Positions 30,495 to 39,257 of a stretch of 64,000 nucleotides of DNA are shown in pieces. Made by a program: the position numbers and the translations under genes. Position 1 is the first letter of the stretch. Every line of letters begins with the position of its first letter. This DNA comes from Mycobacterium neglectum. GTDB taxonomy: Bacteria; Actinomycetota; Actinomycetes; Mycobacteriales; Mycobacteriaceae. The stretch spans positions 1 through 64,000 of the forward strand of contig NZ_NVQE01000020.1 in assembly GCF_002591975.1 (NCBI RefSeq). The letters are read 5' to 3'. Below the pieces are notes generated by a model. It was not told the DNA's origin. It saw only the letters and a program-made list of their open reading frames with translations, and made no database searches.

Positions 30495-32107
30495 CGAGCT
30501 CGGAGCCCGTACCCCGATCCGATGTCGCCGGCGATCCGGCTCCCCGGTCCGATGTCGCCGGCGATCCGGCTCCCCGGTCCGATGTCGCCGGCGATCCGGC
30601 TCCGGGCCTCTTCACGCTCGTCCTGCACACGCACCTCCCGTGGCTGGCCCACCACGGACGCTGGCCGGTCGGCGAGGAGTGGCTCTACCAGTCGTGGGCG
30701 GCCGCATACGTCCCGCTGATGCGTGTCCTTCGCACGCTGGCCGCCGAGGACCGCCACCACCTGGTGACGCTGGGTATGACGCCGGTGGTGACCGCGCAAC
30801 TCGATGACCCGTACTGCCTGACGGGGATGCATCACTGGCTGGCCAACTGGGGTTTGCGCGCCGTGGAGGCGACGACACTCGGTGATCCTTTGCGGGAGTT
30901 CGGAGTTCGCGAGCGCGAGGAGGCCGAGCGTGCGCTCGACGACTTCTCGACCTTGTGGGCGCACGGCGGCAGCCCACTGCTTCGTGAGCTCATCGACTCC
31001 GAGACCATCGAACTGCTCGGCGGTCCGCTGTCGCATCCTTTTCAGCCGCTGCTGAATCCGCGCCTGCGCGAGTTCGCCCTGCGGGAAGGCCTCGCCGACG
31101 CCCAGCAGCGGTTTGCGCACACACCGACCGGGATCTGGGCGCCGGAATGCGCCTATGCGCCGGGCATGGAAATCGACTACGCCGCAGCGGGTATCGGCCA
31201 TTTCATGGTCGACGGACCATCGCTGCACGGCGACACCGCGCTGGGGCGTCCAGTCGCATCGTCGAACGTCGTCGCATTCGGCCGGGACTTGCAGGTCAGC
31301 TACCGGGTGTGGTCACCGAAATCCGGCTATCCCGGCCACGCCGCGTACCGCGACTTCCACACCTACGACCACACGACGGGCCTCAAACCGGCACGGGTCA
31401 CCGGCCGCAACGTCGCCTCCGACGCCAAAGCGCCCTACGACCCGGAACGTGCCGACCACGCAGTCGACGGCCACGTCGCCGATTTCGTCTCGGTGGTTCG
31501 TCAGCGCCTCTTCAGCGAGAGCGAACGCATCGGCCGGCCCGCACACGTGATCGCGGCCTTCGACACCGAACTGTTCGGGCATTGGTGGTACGAGGGCCCG
31601 GTGTGGCTGGAACGTGTGTTGCGCGCCCTTCCCGAGGCGGGGGTGCGGGTCGGCACACTTTCGGATGCCGTCGCCGACGGCTTCGTCGGATCGCCCGTCG
31701 AATTGCCGCCCAGCTCTTGGGGTTCCGGCAAGGATTGGCAGGTGTGGGCCGGCGAACAGGTGGCCGATCTGGTCCAGTTGAACAGCGAGGTCGTTGACAC
31801 GGCGTTGACGACGGTGGACAAGGCGCTCGGTGAGACGGACACCGCGCCGGCCAGGAACTTCGTCGCGGATCAGATCCTGCGCGAGACCCTGCTGACGGTG
31901 TCCAGTGACTGGCCGTTCATGGTCAGCAAGGACTCGGCGGCCGATTACGCGCGCTATCGCGCGCATCTGCACGCGCACGCCACCCGTGAGATCGCCGGTG
32001 CGATGGCGTCGGGCCGGCAGGACCACGCGCAGCGCCTCGCCGACGGATGGAAGCGCGCGGATGGCCTGTTCGGCGCACTCGACGCACGACGGCTCCCACG
32101 ACCATGA
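30491..32107 (+). CDS. Glycoside hydrolase family 57 glucan-modifying enzyme (Rv3031-like)
   Basis: Cytosolic GH57 protein, likely an alpha-1,4-glucan branching enzyme for methylglucose lipopolysaccharide. GH57 signatures: HTHLPW (46-51), nucleophile-type Glu in WAPECAY (about 219), and acid/base-type Asp in AFDTELFGHWWYEGP (about 357). Residues 7-36 are three copies of PRSDVAGDPA encoded by a 30-bp tandem repeat, an N-terminal addition before the conserved GLFTLVLHTHLP start. 538 aa; four-base overlaps join it to both neighbours. Confidence 0.93.
   Translation: MTSSEPVPRSDVAGDPAPRSDVAGDPAPRSDVAGDPAPGLFTLVLHTHLPWLAHHGRWPVGEEWLYQSWAAAYVPLMRVLRTLAAEDRHHLVTLGMTPVVTAQLDDPYCLTGMHHWLANWGLRAVEATTLGDPLREFGVREREEAERALDDFSTLWAHGGSPLLRELIDSETIELLGGPLSHPFQPLLNPRLREFALREGLADAQQRFAHTPTGIWAPECAYAPGMEIDYAAAGIGHFMVDGPSLHGDTALGRPVASSNVVAFGRDLQVSYRVWSPKSGYPGHAAYRDFHTYDHTTGLKPARVTGRNVASDAKAPYDPERADHAVDGHVADFVSVVRQRLFSESERIGRPAHVIAAFDTELFGHWWYEGPVWLERVLRALPEAGVRVGTLSDAVADGFVGSPVELPPSSWGSGKDWQVWAGEQVADLVQLNSEVVDTALTTVDKALGETDTAPARNFVADQILRETLLTVSSDWPFMVSKDSAADYARYRAHLHAHATREIAGAMASGRQDHAQRLADGWKRADGLFGALDARRLPRP
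30511..30600 (+). repeat. Three tandem 30-bp repeats in the GH57 coding region
   Basis: Three consecutive 30-bp units (30511-30540, 30541-30570, 30571-30600). The last two are identical and the first differs at two bases. They encode (V/A)PRSDVAGDPA repeats in frame, so copy-number change would not shift the frame. Confidence 0.97.
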
Positions 32108-33345
32108 AAGTCCTGATGGTGTCGTGGGAGTACCCACCGGTCGTGATCGGCGGACTGGGCCGCCACGTGCATCACCTGGCCACCGCGCTCGCCGCGGCGG
32201 GGCATGAGGTCGTTGTGCTCAGCCGCCGCGCGAGCGGCACGGACCCGAGCACGCATCCGTCGACCGACGAGATCGCCGAGGGCGTACGCGTTGTCGCCGC
32301 GGCACAGGATCCACACGAGTTCGACTTCGGCAGCGACATGATGGCCTGGACGTTGGCGATGGGCCACGCGATGGTGCGGACCGGTCTGGCCATCAAGGGC
32401 CCCCGCGCCAAGCCGTGGCGGCCCGACGTCGTGCACGGGCACGATTGGCTCGTCGCTCATCCGGCGATCACGCTTGCCGAGTACTTCGACGTGCCACTGG
32501 TTTCCACCATTCACGCCACCGAGGCCGGAAGGCATTCCGGGTGGGTATCGGGTGCGATCAGCCGTCAGGTGCACGCCGTCGAGTCGTGGCTGGTTCGCGA
32601 ATCCGACTCGCTCATCACCTGCTCGGCATCGATGAGCGACGAGATCACCGAGCTGTTCGGACCCGGTCTCGCCGAAACACGGGTCATCCGCAACGGAATC
32701 GACGCCGCACGTTGGCCGTTCGCCAAGCGGCGCGCTCACACCGGGCCCGCCCACCTGATGTTTCTGGGCCGGCTCGAATACGAGAAGGGCATTCACGACC
32801 TGATCGCGGCGCTGCCACGCATCCGGCGCACCCACCCCGGTACGACGTTGACCATCGCCGGCACCGGCACTCAGCAGCAGTGGCTCGTCGATCAGACGCG
32901 AAAGCACAAGGTAATCAAGGCCATAACCTTCGCCGGACACTTCGATCACGAGCAACTCGTGCGCCTGTTACACACCGCCGACGCCGCCGTGCTGCCGAGT
33001 CATTACGAGCCGTTCGGCATCGTAGCTCTGGAAGCGGCCGCAACGGGCATCCCGCTGGTGACCTCCAACGTCGGCGGGCTTGGCGAAGCGGTGATCAATG
33101 GCCAGACCGGTGTGTCGTTCGCGCCACGCGATGTTGCCGGACTGGCCGCCGCGGTGCGCACCGTGCTCGACGACCCCGATCACGCTCAGACCATGGCGAC
33201 CGCCGCGCGGGAAAGACTCACCTCGGCCTTCGACTGGAACACCGTCGCCGACGAAACCGCAGAGGTTTACGTGGCTGCCAAACGTGGTGAGCGCGAGCCG
33301 CATCGGCGTCGCACGATCGTCGAGCACGCGCTGCCCAATCGCTGA
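32104..33345 (+). CDS. GT4-family alpha-glucosyltransferase (Rv3032-like)
   Basis: Retaining glycosyltransferase with N-terminal VSWEYPPVVIGGLGRHVHHLATALAAAGHEV (GlgA-like KxGGL-type loop) and the C-terminal GT4 signature EPFGIVALEAAATGIPLVTSNVGGLGE (about 302-328). Rv3032 elongates the alpha-1,4-glucan backbone of methylglucose lipopolysaccharide and capsular glucan. 413 aa. It overlaps the GH57 gene by four bases, completing a three-gene translationally coupled operon. Confidence 0.95.
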   Translation: MKVLMVSWEYPPVVIGGLGRHVHHLATALAAAGHEVVVLSRRASGTDPSTHPSTDEIAEGVRVVAAAQDPHEFDFGSDMMAWTLAMGHAMVRTGLAIKGPRAKPWRPDVVHGHDWLVAHPAITLAEYFDVPLVSTIHATEAGRHSGWVSGAISRQVHAVESWLVRESDSLITCSASMSDEITELFGPGLAETRVIRNGIDAARWPFAKRRAHTGPAHLMFLGRLEYEKGIHDLIAALPRIRRTHPGTTLTIAGTGTQQQWLVDQTRKHKVIKAITFAGHFDHEQLVRLLHTADAAVLPSHYEPFGIVALEAAATGIPLVTSNVGGLGEAVINGQTGVSFAPRDVAGLAAAVRTVLDDPDHAQTMATAARERLTSAFDWNTVADETAEVYVAAKRGEREPHRRRTIVEHALPNR

Positions 33346-33348
33346 TAT

Positions 33349-34683
33349 TCAGCGCGCGGCATCAAGCGACAGCCTCTCGGCGCCCAGCGCCTCGACGCCG
33401 TCATAGGCGAAGCGGCTCCACAACCGGCGCATGTCGCGGGCGAGTTCGTGGTTCACCGGGTCGCGGTCCGGCCCCATCATCGGCGCATCCGACCATGCCC
33501 CCGGCGTGCCGAGCAGCAGTGGCAGATCCATGCAGTGGCAGGCTCCCAACGGCGCGTTCGGGGGTGACCAGTCGAAGCGGTACACCGAAGCGCGACCGCC
33601 ACTGTCTCGCCACAGCTGGGCAAGCCGCTCCGCGGGTCCGCTGAACACCCGACGGGTCATCGCCGCCGATGCGACCCGCGCGCCGACCTTCGCGAACGGT
33701 CCAAGTGCCCGTAGCCGAGACGCCCTCGGATTGATTTCGACGAACGGCGCGGCGTCGAGCTTGGTGCAGCCGACGAACAAGTCGATCATCGGCGCCACAT
33801 GCGCGACCCGGCCGTTCAGCTCATCGGCCTTCGGAAGCGGATCGACACCGAGGATCGGCGCGAACGCCAACCCACTGATCAGGCCGAACCGCTGCGCCGC
33901 CAGCAGAGACGCGGTCTGGGCGCGATGCAGCTGTTCGATGCTCGCCGTGAAAGGGTCTGCCCCCTCTAGAGATTCGGCCGCGGCGGCGCGCATCGCCGCC
34001 GCCATCGCGTCGCGGCCCGCACGCAGATCCAATGGTGAACTCTGGATGATCGCGCGCGAGTACAGGCCATCGGCGGCCTCCGAGAGCAGGAGCGAGTACA
34101 CCGAGTCGCCACCCGCGGACTGACCGAACAACGTAACGCGCTGAGGGTCGCCGCCGAATGCGGCGATGTTGTCGTGAACCCATCGCAGAGCCAGCAGCTG
34201 ATCGCGAAGGCCGAGATTGTCTTCGTCCACGCCGAGTGGTGTGCAGTAGCCGAAGATGCCGAGTCGGTAGCTGACGGTGACCACCACGACGCGGCCCTCG
34301 GTGACGAGGGCGTCGGGGTCGTACTTCGACGATTCACCGCTGCCGGAGACATAGGCGCCGCCATGAAACCAGACCATCACCGGCAGTCCGTCGGCATCGC
34401 TGGGCGCGGTCACGCTGAGTACCTGGCAGTCCTCGCTGCGGGCCAGACCGTCGGTGACCGGACCTGTCACGAATATCAGCCGCGACGGCAATTGTGGGCA
34501 CGCAGGCCCGCGTTCGGTCAGCTCACGGGGTTCGGTCCAGGGCGCGGGCGGCGTCGGCGAGGCGAACCTGGCCGCTTCCCCGTAGGGCACACCGCGCGCC
34601 CGCACCAGCGCACCGTCGTCCTCGATGAGGGCAGGGCCCGTCGACAGTTCGACGCGCCGCAGCGAACGCTCCGGCTTCGTCAG
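33349..34683 (-). CDS. Type B carboxylesterase
   Basis: Alpha/beta-hydrolase of the carboxylesterase B family: oxyanion-hole WFHGGAYVSGS, nucleophile elbow FGQSAGG (Ser in GXSXG) and LGACHCMDLPLLLGTPG near the catalytic His. No signal peptide, so probably cytosolic. Family-like sequence begins at LTKPERSLRRVELSTG, but no ATG/GTG/TTG is there. The CTG at 34683 overlaps the preceding stop as CTGA and is my best guess; GTG 34758 is the nearest canonical start and would overlap the upstream gene by about 79 bases. Confidence 0.8.
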   Translation of the reverse strand: MTKPERSLRRVELSTGPALIEDDGALVRARGVPYGEAARFASPTPPAPWTEPRELTERGPACPQLPSRLIFVTGPVTDGLARSEDCQVLSVTAPSDADGLPVMVWFHGGAYVSGSGESSKYDPDALVTEGRVVVVTVSYRLGIFGYCTPLGVDEDNLGLRDQLLALRWVHDNIAAFGGDPQRVTLFGQSAGGDSVYSLLLSEAADGLYSRAIIQSSPLDLRAGRDAMAAAMRAAAAESLEGADPFTASIEQLHRAQTASLLAAQRFGLISGLAFAPILGVDPLPKADELNGRVAHVAPMIDLFVGCTKLDAAPFVEINPRASRLRALGPFAKVGARVASAAMTRRVFSGPAERLAQLWRDSGGRASVYRFDWSPPNAPLGACHCMDLPLLLGTPGAWSDAPMMGPDRDPVNHELARDMRRLWSRFAYDGVEALGAERLSLDAAR

Positions 34684-35417
34684 CGCGCAGCCTTCTTGCG
34701 TTCGATGTCGGCCAGCGCCGCGGCAAGCTCGGCGCGCTGGGCCGCCGACGTCTCCCACGACAGCTTGCGGTTCTTGACGATCTTCGCCGGCGCGCCGACA
34801 GCGATAGAGAAGTCCGGAATCTCACCTTTGACTACGGCGTGCGACCCCAGCACGCAACCACGGCCGATCATGGTGTTGCGCAGGATCGTCACCTTGGTCG
34901 CGATCCAGGTGTCGGGTCCGATTCGTACCGGCCCCTTGACGATGCCCTGGTCCTTGATCGGCAGCTCGATGCTGTCCATCCGGTGGTCGAAATCGCACAC
35001 GTACACCCAGTCCGCCATCAGAACCGAGTCGCCCAACTCGATGTCGAGGTAGGTGTTGATCACGTTGTCCCTGCCGAGGACCACCTTGTCGCCGAAGCGC
35101 AGCGAGCCCTCGTGACAGCGGATCGTGTTCTTGTCGCCGATGTGCACCCAGCGACCGATCTCCATCGTCGACAGCTCAGGGGTCGCCTGGATCTCCACAC
35201 CCTTGCCGAGGAAAACCATGCCTCGGGTGATGATGTGCGGATTGGTGAGCTTGAATTTCAGTAGCCGCCAGTAACGCACGAGGTACCACGGTGTGTAGGC
35301 CTTGTTGGCGATGACCCATCTCAACGAGGCCGTGGTGAGGAACTTGGCTTGGCGCGGATCGCGGAGCCGCGAACCCCGCCACCGCTTGTGCAGCGGCGCG
35401 CCCCACATCGTCGTCAT
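34680..35417 (-). CDS. Hexapeptide-repeat acyltransferase (Rv3034c-like)
   Basis: Left-handed beta-helix acyltransferase (LbH/ATF): after an N-terminal region (MWGAPLHKRWRGSRLRDPRQAKFLT), repeated LVLGRDNVINTYLDIELGDSVLMADW and SIGRGCVLGSHAVVKGEIPDFSIAVGAPAKIVKNR turns end with a helical ADIERKKAAR tail. CoA acyl-donor transferase, acceptor unknown. ATG 35417 is chosen because the longer frame runs into the promoter of the divergent lipoprotein gene. 245 aa. A carboxylesterase follows at the 3' end. Confidence 0.9.
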   Translation of the reverse strand: MTTMWGAPLHKRWRGSRLRDPRQAKFLTTASLRWVIANKAYTPWYLVRYWRLLKFKLTNPHIITRGMVFLGKGVEIQATPELSTMEIGRWVHIGDKNTIRCHEGSLRFGDKVVLGRDNVINTYLDIELGDSVLMADWVYVCDFDHRMDSIELPIKDQGIVKGPVRIGPDTWIATKVTILRNTMIGRGCVLGSHAVVKGEIPDFSIAVGAPAKIVKNRKLSWETSAAQRAELAAALADIERKKAAR

Positions 35418-35518
35418 GGCCGGAAAGCCTACGCGAGCGCCCGAGCGCGGAACGGTTACCCTCACTGGGACTTCCAAGGCGTGCAGAGCGGCGTTAAGAA
35501 CCAAACAGAAGGGGCGTA

Positions 35519-36805
35519 GTGGTCCGGCGATCAATCGTGCTGGCATCAACAGCGCTGATCACGGCCGCCTTGGCCGGCTGCGGGAACACCGACTCCTGGG
35601 TCGAGTCACAGCCCGCGTCAGGCTGGCCCGCCCAGTACGGCGACGCCCGCAACAGCAGCTACGAATCGAGCGCGGGCGCCGACGCGCTGCGGCTGGAATG
35701 GACTCGCTCGGTCAAAGGTGACCTCGCCGCAGGAGTCGCGCTGGCATCCGACAGTTATCTGGCCGTCAACGCGCAGACCTCCGCCGGCTGCTCGCTGATG
35801 GTGTGGGAGACCGACAACCGTGCGCGGCAGCGCTGGTGTACCCGCCTGGTTCAGGGCGGCGAGGCGTCCAGTCCGCTTTTTGATGGGTTCGACAACCTCT
35901 ACGTCGGTCAGCCCGGCGCCATGATCTCGTTTCCGCCGACACAGTGGATCCGCTGGCGGCAACCGGTGATCGGCATGCCGACCACACCGCGGATCCTCAC
36001 TCCCGGCCATCTGCTGGTGGTCACGCACCTGGGCCAGGTGCTGTTGTTCGACGCCCAGCAGGGCGTGGTCGACGGGTCTCCGCTGGATCTGGTCGCCGGA
36101 GTCGACCCCAAGGACTCCGAGCGCGGACTCGCCGACTGCAGGCCCGCCCGCGCGCGCTGCCCAGTCGCCGCGGCGCCTGCCTTCGCCGAGCAGACCGGAA
36201 TCGTCGTACTCGGCCTGTGGGAGCCGGACACCGAAGCTCCGATTCTGGTCGGGCTGCGTTATCGCCCGGGCCAGAACCCGGTGCTCACCCGCGAGTGGAC
36301 CAGCGACGCCGTCGGCGGTGGGCCGCTTGCCAGCCCGGTGCTGTCGGCGGACGGATCCACCGCGTACGTCAACGGACGTGACGACCATCTGTGGGCGATC
36401 AACACCGATGATGGCACGCCGAAATGGTCGGTCCCGCTGGACTATCTGGCACAGACGCCGCCGTCGGTGTCGCCCGAGGGGTTGATCGTGGCAGGCGGTG
36501 GTCCAGACGCCAAGCTGATCGGCATCAAGGACTCCGGTGACCGAGGCGAGGTGGTGTGGACGCGTGACGACGTCGTACCGCTGACCACCTCGAGCCAAGC
36601 CGGGGCACACGTTGCTTACGCCGTGGCGCGCGACGGTGAGAACGGTCAGGCGCTGCTGGTGTTCGACCCGGCCGACGGCCGCACGGTCAACAACTACCCA
36701 TTGCCCAATGCCGGCGGATGGCCCGTCGGAGTGTCGATAGGCCACGACCGCCGAGTCGTCACCGCAACAAGCGAGGGGCGCGTGTACGGGTTCGCGCCGG
36801 CCTAG
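35519..36805 (+). CDS. Lipoprotein with PQQ-like beta-propeller (Rv3035-like)
   Basis: Signal peptide with lipobox LAGC (Cys21) anchors a beta-propeller with PQQ-repeat-like blades (DLAAGVALASDSYLAV, YVNGRDDHLWAINTDDGTPKWSVPLDY). No catalytic residues identify it as a dehydrogenase; it may be a scaffold or binding protein on the membrane surface. GTG start with an AGAAGGGG ribosome-binding site. 428 aa. Divergent from the hexapeptide acyltransferase. Confidence 0.88.
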   Translation: MVRRSIVLASTALITAALAGCGNTDSWVESQPASGWPAQYGDARNSSYESSAGADALRLEWTRSVKGDLAAGVALASDSYLAVNAQTSAGCSLMVWETDNRARQRWCTRLVQGGEASSPLFDGFDNLYVGQPGAMISFPPTQWIRWRQPVIGMPTTPRILTPGHLLVVTHLGQVLLFDAQQGVVDGSPLDLVAGVDPKDSERGLADCRPARARCPVAAAPAFAEQTGIVVLGLWEPDTEAPILVGLRYRPGQNPVLTREWTSDAVGGGPLASPVLSADGSTAYVNGRDDHLWAINTDDGTPKWSVPLDYLAQTPPSVSPEGLIVAGGGPDAKLIGIKDSGDRGEVVWTRDDVVPLTTSSQAGAHVAYAVARDGENGQALLVFDPADGRTVNNYPLPNAGGWPVGVSIGHDRRVVTATSEGRVYGFAPA

Positions 36806-36941
36806 AGCGACCGTTCGTCGTAGGTAACCGACCGTCCAACGTGGACTTACAGCACTGTGACCGCTTCGTAACATCCTGCAACCGCCCGCATGCAATCATC
36901 CCGAAACGTCGCATGTTCTCAACGCCGCTAGGGAGGCAGCC

Positions 36942-38489
36942 TTGTCCGAGTTCCTTGCCACGGTAAACGGCTACATATGGAGCAACGCGCTGGTGTATCT
37001 GTGCCTCGCGGCAGGCGTGTACTTCTCCATCCGATCGCGGTTCGTGCAGGTCCGACAGGTGCCCGAGATGATCAGGCTGATGTTCAAGGGCGAGACGTCC
37101 CCTTCGGGCATCTCCAGTTTCCAGGCGCTCACGATGTCGCTGGCAGGTCGGGTCGGGACGGGCAACATCGCCGGTGTGGCCACCGCCATCGCGTTCGGCG
37201 GCCCCGGTGCGCTGTTCTGGATGTGGATGGTCGCCTTCCTCGGCGCGTCCACGTCGTTCGTCGAATGCACACTCGGCCAGATCTACAAGACCAAGGATCC
37301 ACTGACCGGTGAGTACCGCGGCGGACCGGCCTACTACCTCAGCCGGGCGTTCGCCAACACCGCCGCGGCGCCCGCGATGAAGGTATACGGCTACGTCTTC
37401 GCGGCGGTCACCATCCTGGCAATGGGCTTGCTGCTGCCCAGCGTGCAGTCCAACTCGATGGCCTCGGCGATGAACTCCGCCTGGGGTTGGTCCAAGTGGT
37501 GGGTGGCCGTCGGCATCGTGATCGTGCTGGCCTTCGTGATCATCGGCGGTGTCAAACGGATCGCGACGTTCGCCTCGATCGTCGTGCCGTTCATGGCGGT
37601 CGTCTACATCGTGCTGGCACTGATCATCGTGGTGATGAACGCCGGGGAGATCCCCGGCGTGCTCTCACTGATCTTCTCCAGCGCGTTCGGCCTGGACTCG
37701 GCCTTCGGCGCGATCCTCGGCTCCGCGGTCATGTGGGGTGTCAAGCGCGGCATCTACTCGAACGAGGCGGGCCAAGGCACCGGTCCGCACGCCGCGGCCG
37801 CTGCGGAGGTGTCGCATCCGGCCAAGCAGGGCCTGGTGCAGGCATTCGCCGTCTACGTCGACACGCTGTTCATCTGCTCGGCGACCGGCTTCCTGATCCT
37901 GTCCACCGGGGCCTACCGGGTGTTCGAGGGCGAGAGCGCCGACGGTGCGGTCATCGCCGAAGGCGGAACCATCCTGCCTTCCGACGCCGAGGTCGGTCCG
38001 ACGTTCGCCCAGGCTGGTTTCGACACACTGTGGAGCGGTGCCGGCTCCAGCTTCATCGCGATCTCGCTCGCGTTCTTCTGTATCACCACGATCATCGCCT
38101 ACTACTACATGGCCGAGACCAACCTGCGATTCCTGCTGGGCAAGGCCAACACCGTGGACGTCCCGTACATCCGGGGCACGGTCGGGTCGAACACGACGAT
38201 GTTGTTGCAGGCGCTGATCCTGGTGTCGGTGACCATGGGTGCGGTCTCGACCGCATCCGATGCGTGGACGCTGGGCGACATCGGCGTCGGCCTGATGGCC
38301 TGGCTGAACATCATCGGCATCATCATCCTGCAGCAGCCCGCGTACAAGGCGCTGTGGGACTACGAGAAGCAGAAGAAGCAGGGCCTCGACCCGGTGTTCG
38401 ACCCGCGAGCCCTGGACATCAAGAACGCCACCTTCTGGGAGAACTACGACCCCGTCACCGGAAAGGACCGCGAGACAGCGCGAACCTGA
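36942..38489 (+). CDS. Alanine/glycine:cation symporter (AGCS) family
   Basis: Inner-membrane sodium-coupled amino-acid symporter of the AGCS (AgcS/DagA) family, with about ten or eleven hydrophobic segments. Signatures include SSFQALTMSLAGRVGTGNIAGVATAIAFGGPGALFWMWMVAFLGASTSFVE and GVKRGIYSNEAGQGTGPHAAAAAEVSHPAKQGLVQAF, the substrate/cation regions. 515 aa. TTG start preceded by GGGAGG five bases away. I do not recall this gene between Rv3035 and Rv3036c in M. tuberculosis, so it may be a lineage-specific insertion. Confidence 0.93.
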   Translation: MSEFLATVNGYIWSNALVYLCLAAGVYFSIRSRFVQVRQVPEMIRLMFKGETSPSGISSFQALTMSLAGRVGTGNIAGVATAIAFGGPGALFWMWMVAFLGASTSFVECTLGQIYKTKDPLTGEYRGGPAYYLSRAFANTAAAPAMKVYGYVFAAVTILAMGLLLPSVQSNSMASAMNSAWGWSKWWVAVGIVIVLAFVIIGGVKRIATFASIVVPFMAVVYIVLALIIVVMNAGEIPGVLSLIFSSAFGLDSAFGAILGSAVMWGVKRGIYSNEAGQGTGPHAAAAAEVSHPAKQGLVQAFAVYVDTLFICSATGFLILSTGAYRVFEGESADGAVIAEGGTILPSDAEVGPTFAQAGFDTLWSGAGSSFIAISLAFFCITTIIAYYYMAETNLRFLLGKANTVDVPYIRGTVGSNTTMLLQALILVSVTMGAVSTASDAWTLGDIGVGLMAWLNIIGIIILQQPAYKALWDYEKQKKQGLDPVFDPRALDIKNATFWENYDPVTGKDRETART

Positions 38490-38496
38490 TCGCAGC

Positions 38497-39189
38497 CTAG
38501 AGCGCCAGCATGGGTGCGACGGTCGTGCGCGGTATTGACGCCTGGACCGCTCCTGCCGACTCCGGGAACATCTCGCCTTGGCCGAAAAAGAAGATCAGCT
38601 TCTCATCGGTCATTGCGAAGTTCTCGTAGTTGGCCGGATCGAGCCCCGCGGTCGGCGGGATCGCGTCGATCAGCCCTTGCTCTTGTGACAGGTAGCGGTT
38701 GACCTCGGGGTAGATCACGTCGAGCGGTTTGGAGCCCGGCTTGAACAGCGAGTCGAACGTGATCGGCGAGCGGGTGGCGTTATTCCAGTTGAACGCCTGG
38801 TACCACGTCTGTGGGTGCGCACCGCCCACGTTCTGGTACACCTCGAACACCAGGCTCTCGGTGCCGACCAGGGGCAGACCCGAGCGGTAGCCGGTGCCCT
38901 TGGCGTCGAGCACGTAGGGCAGGCCGCGCGAACCGGGCATTCCTGACACGTTGACGAATCCGTCGCGGGTCTGCCTCAGGTAGTCGGCCACCGCCTGCTG
39001 ATCCGGGTATTGCGCGGGGAAGGTGAAGTCGAGGAGGTAGGTGTCGTTCTGTGTGTGCACTCCGCAGATCTGGTCCGGGTTCACCGTGCCGCCCAGATCG
39101 GCGCACGCCGACTGCGCCGACGCGACGGGGCTGCCGATCCAACCGGTGACCGCAGCCGCGATCACAGCAGCCACCAAGAGAATGCGCAT
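38497..39189 (-). CDS. Secreted TB22.2-like protein
   Basis: Signal peptide (MRILLVAAVIAAAVTGWIGSPVASA) with cleavage after SA, then a 205-residue mature domain related to the RsiV/DUF3298 C-terminal fold (TYLLDFTFPAQYPDQQAVADYL, NWNNATRSPITFDSLFKPG, ETFAMTDE-like LIFFFGQGEM). M. tuberculosis Rv3036c (TB22.2) is the counterpart; function unknown. Convergent with the AGCS gene; preceded by a gap before the methyltransferase operon. Confidence 0.88.
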   Translation of the reverse strand: MRILLVAAVIAAAVTGWIGSPVASAQSACADLGGTVNPDQICGVHTQNDTYLLDFTFPAQYPDQQAVADYLRQTRDGFVNVSGMPGSRGLPYVLDAKGTGYRSGLPLVGTESLVFEVYQNVGGAHPQTWYQAFNWNNATRSPITFDSLFKPGSKPLDVIYPEVNRYLSQEQGLIDAIPPTAGLDPANYENFAMTDEKLIFFFGQGEMFPESAGAVQASIPRTTVAPMLAL

Positions 39190-39257
39190 CGTTGGACGTC
39201 CTCGCAGCCGGCACCGGGCTCTGCTGCCGGCGCATCACTTCCAGCGTACGTGGCGTT

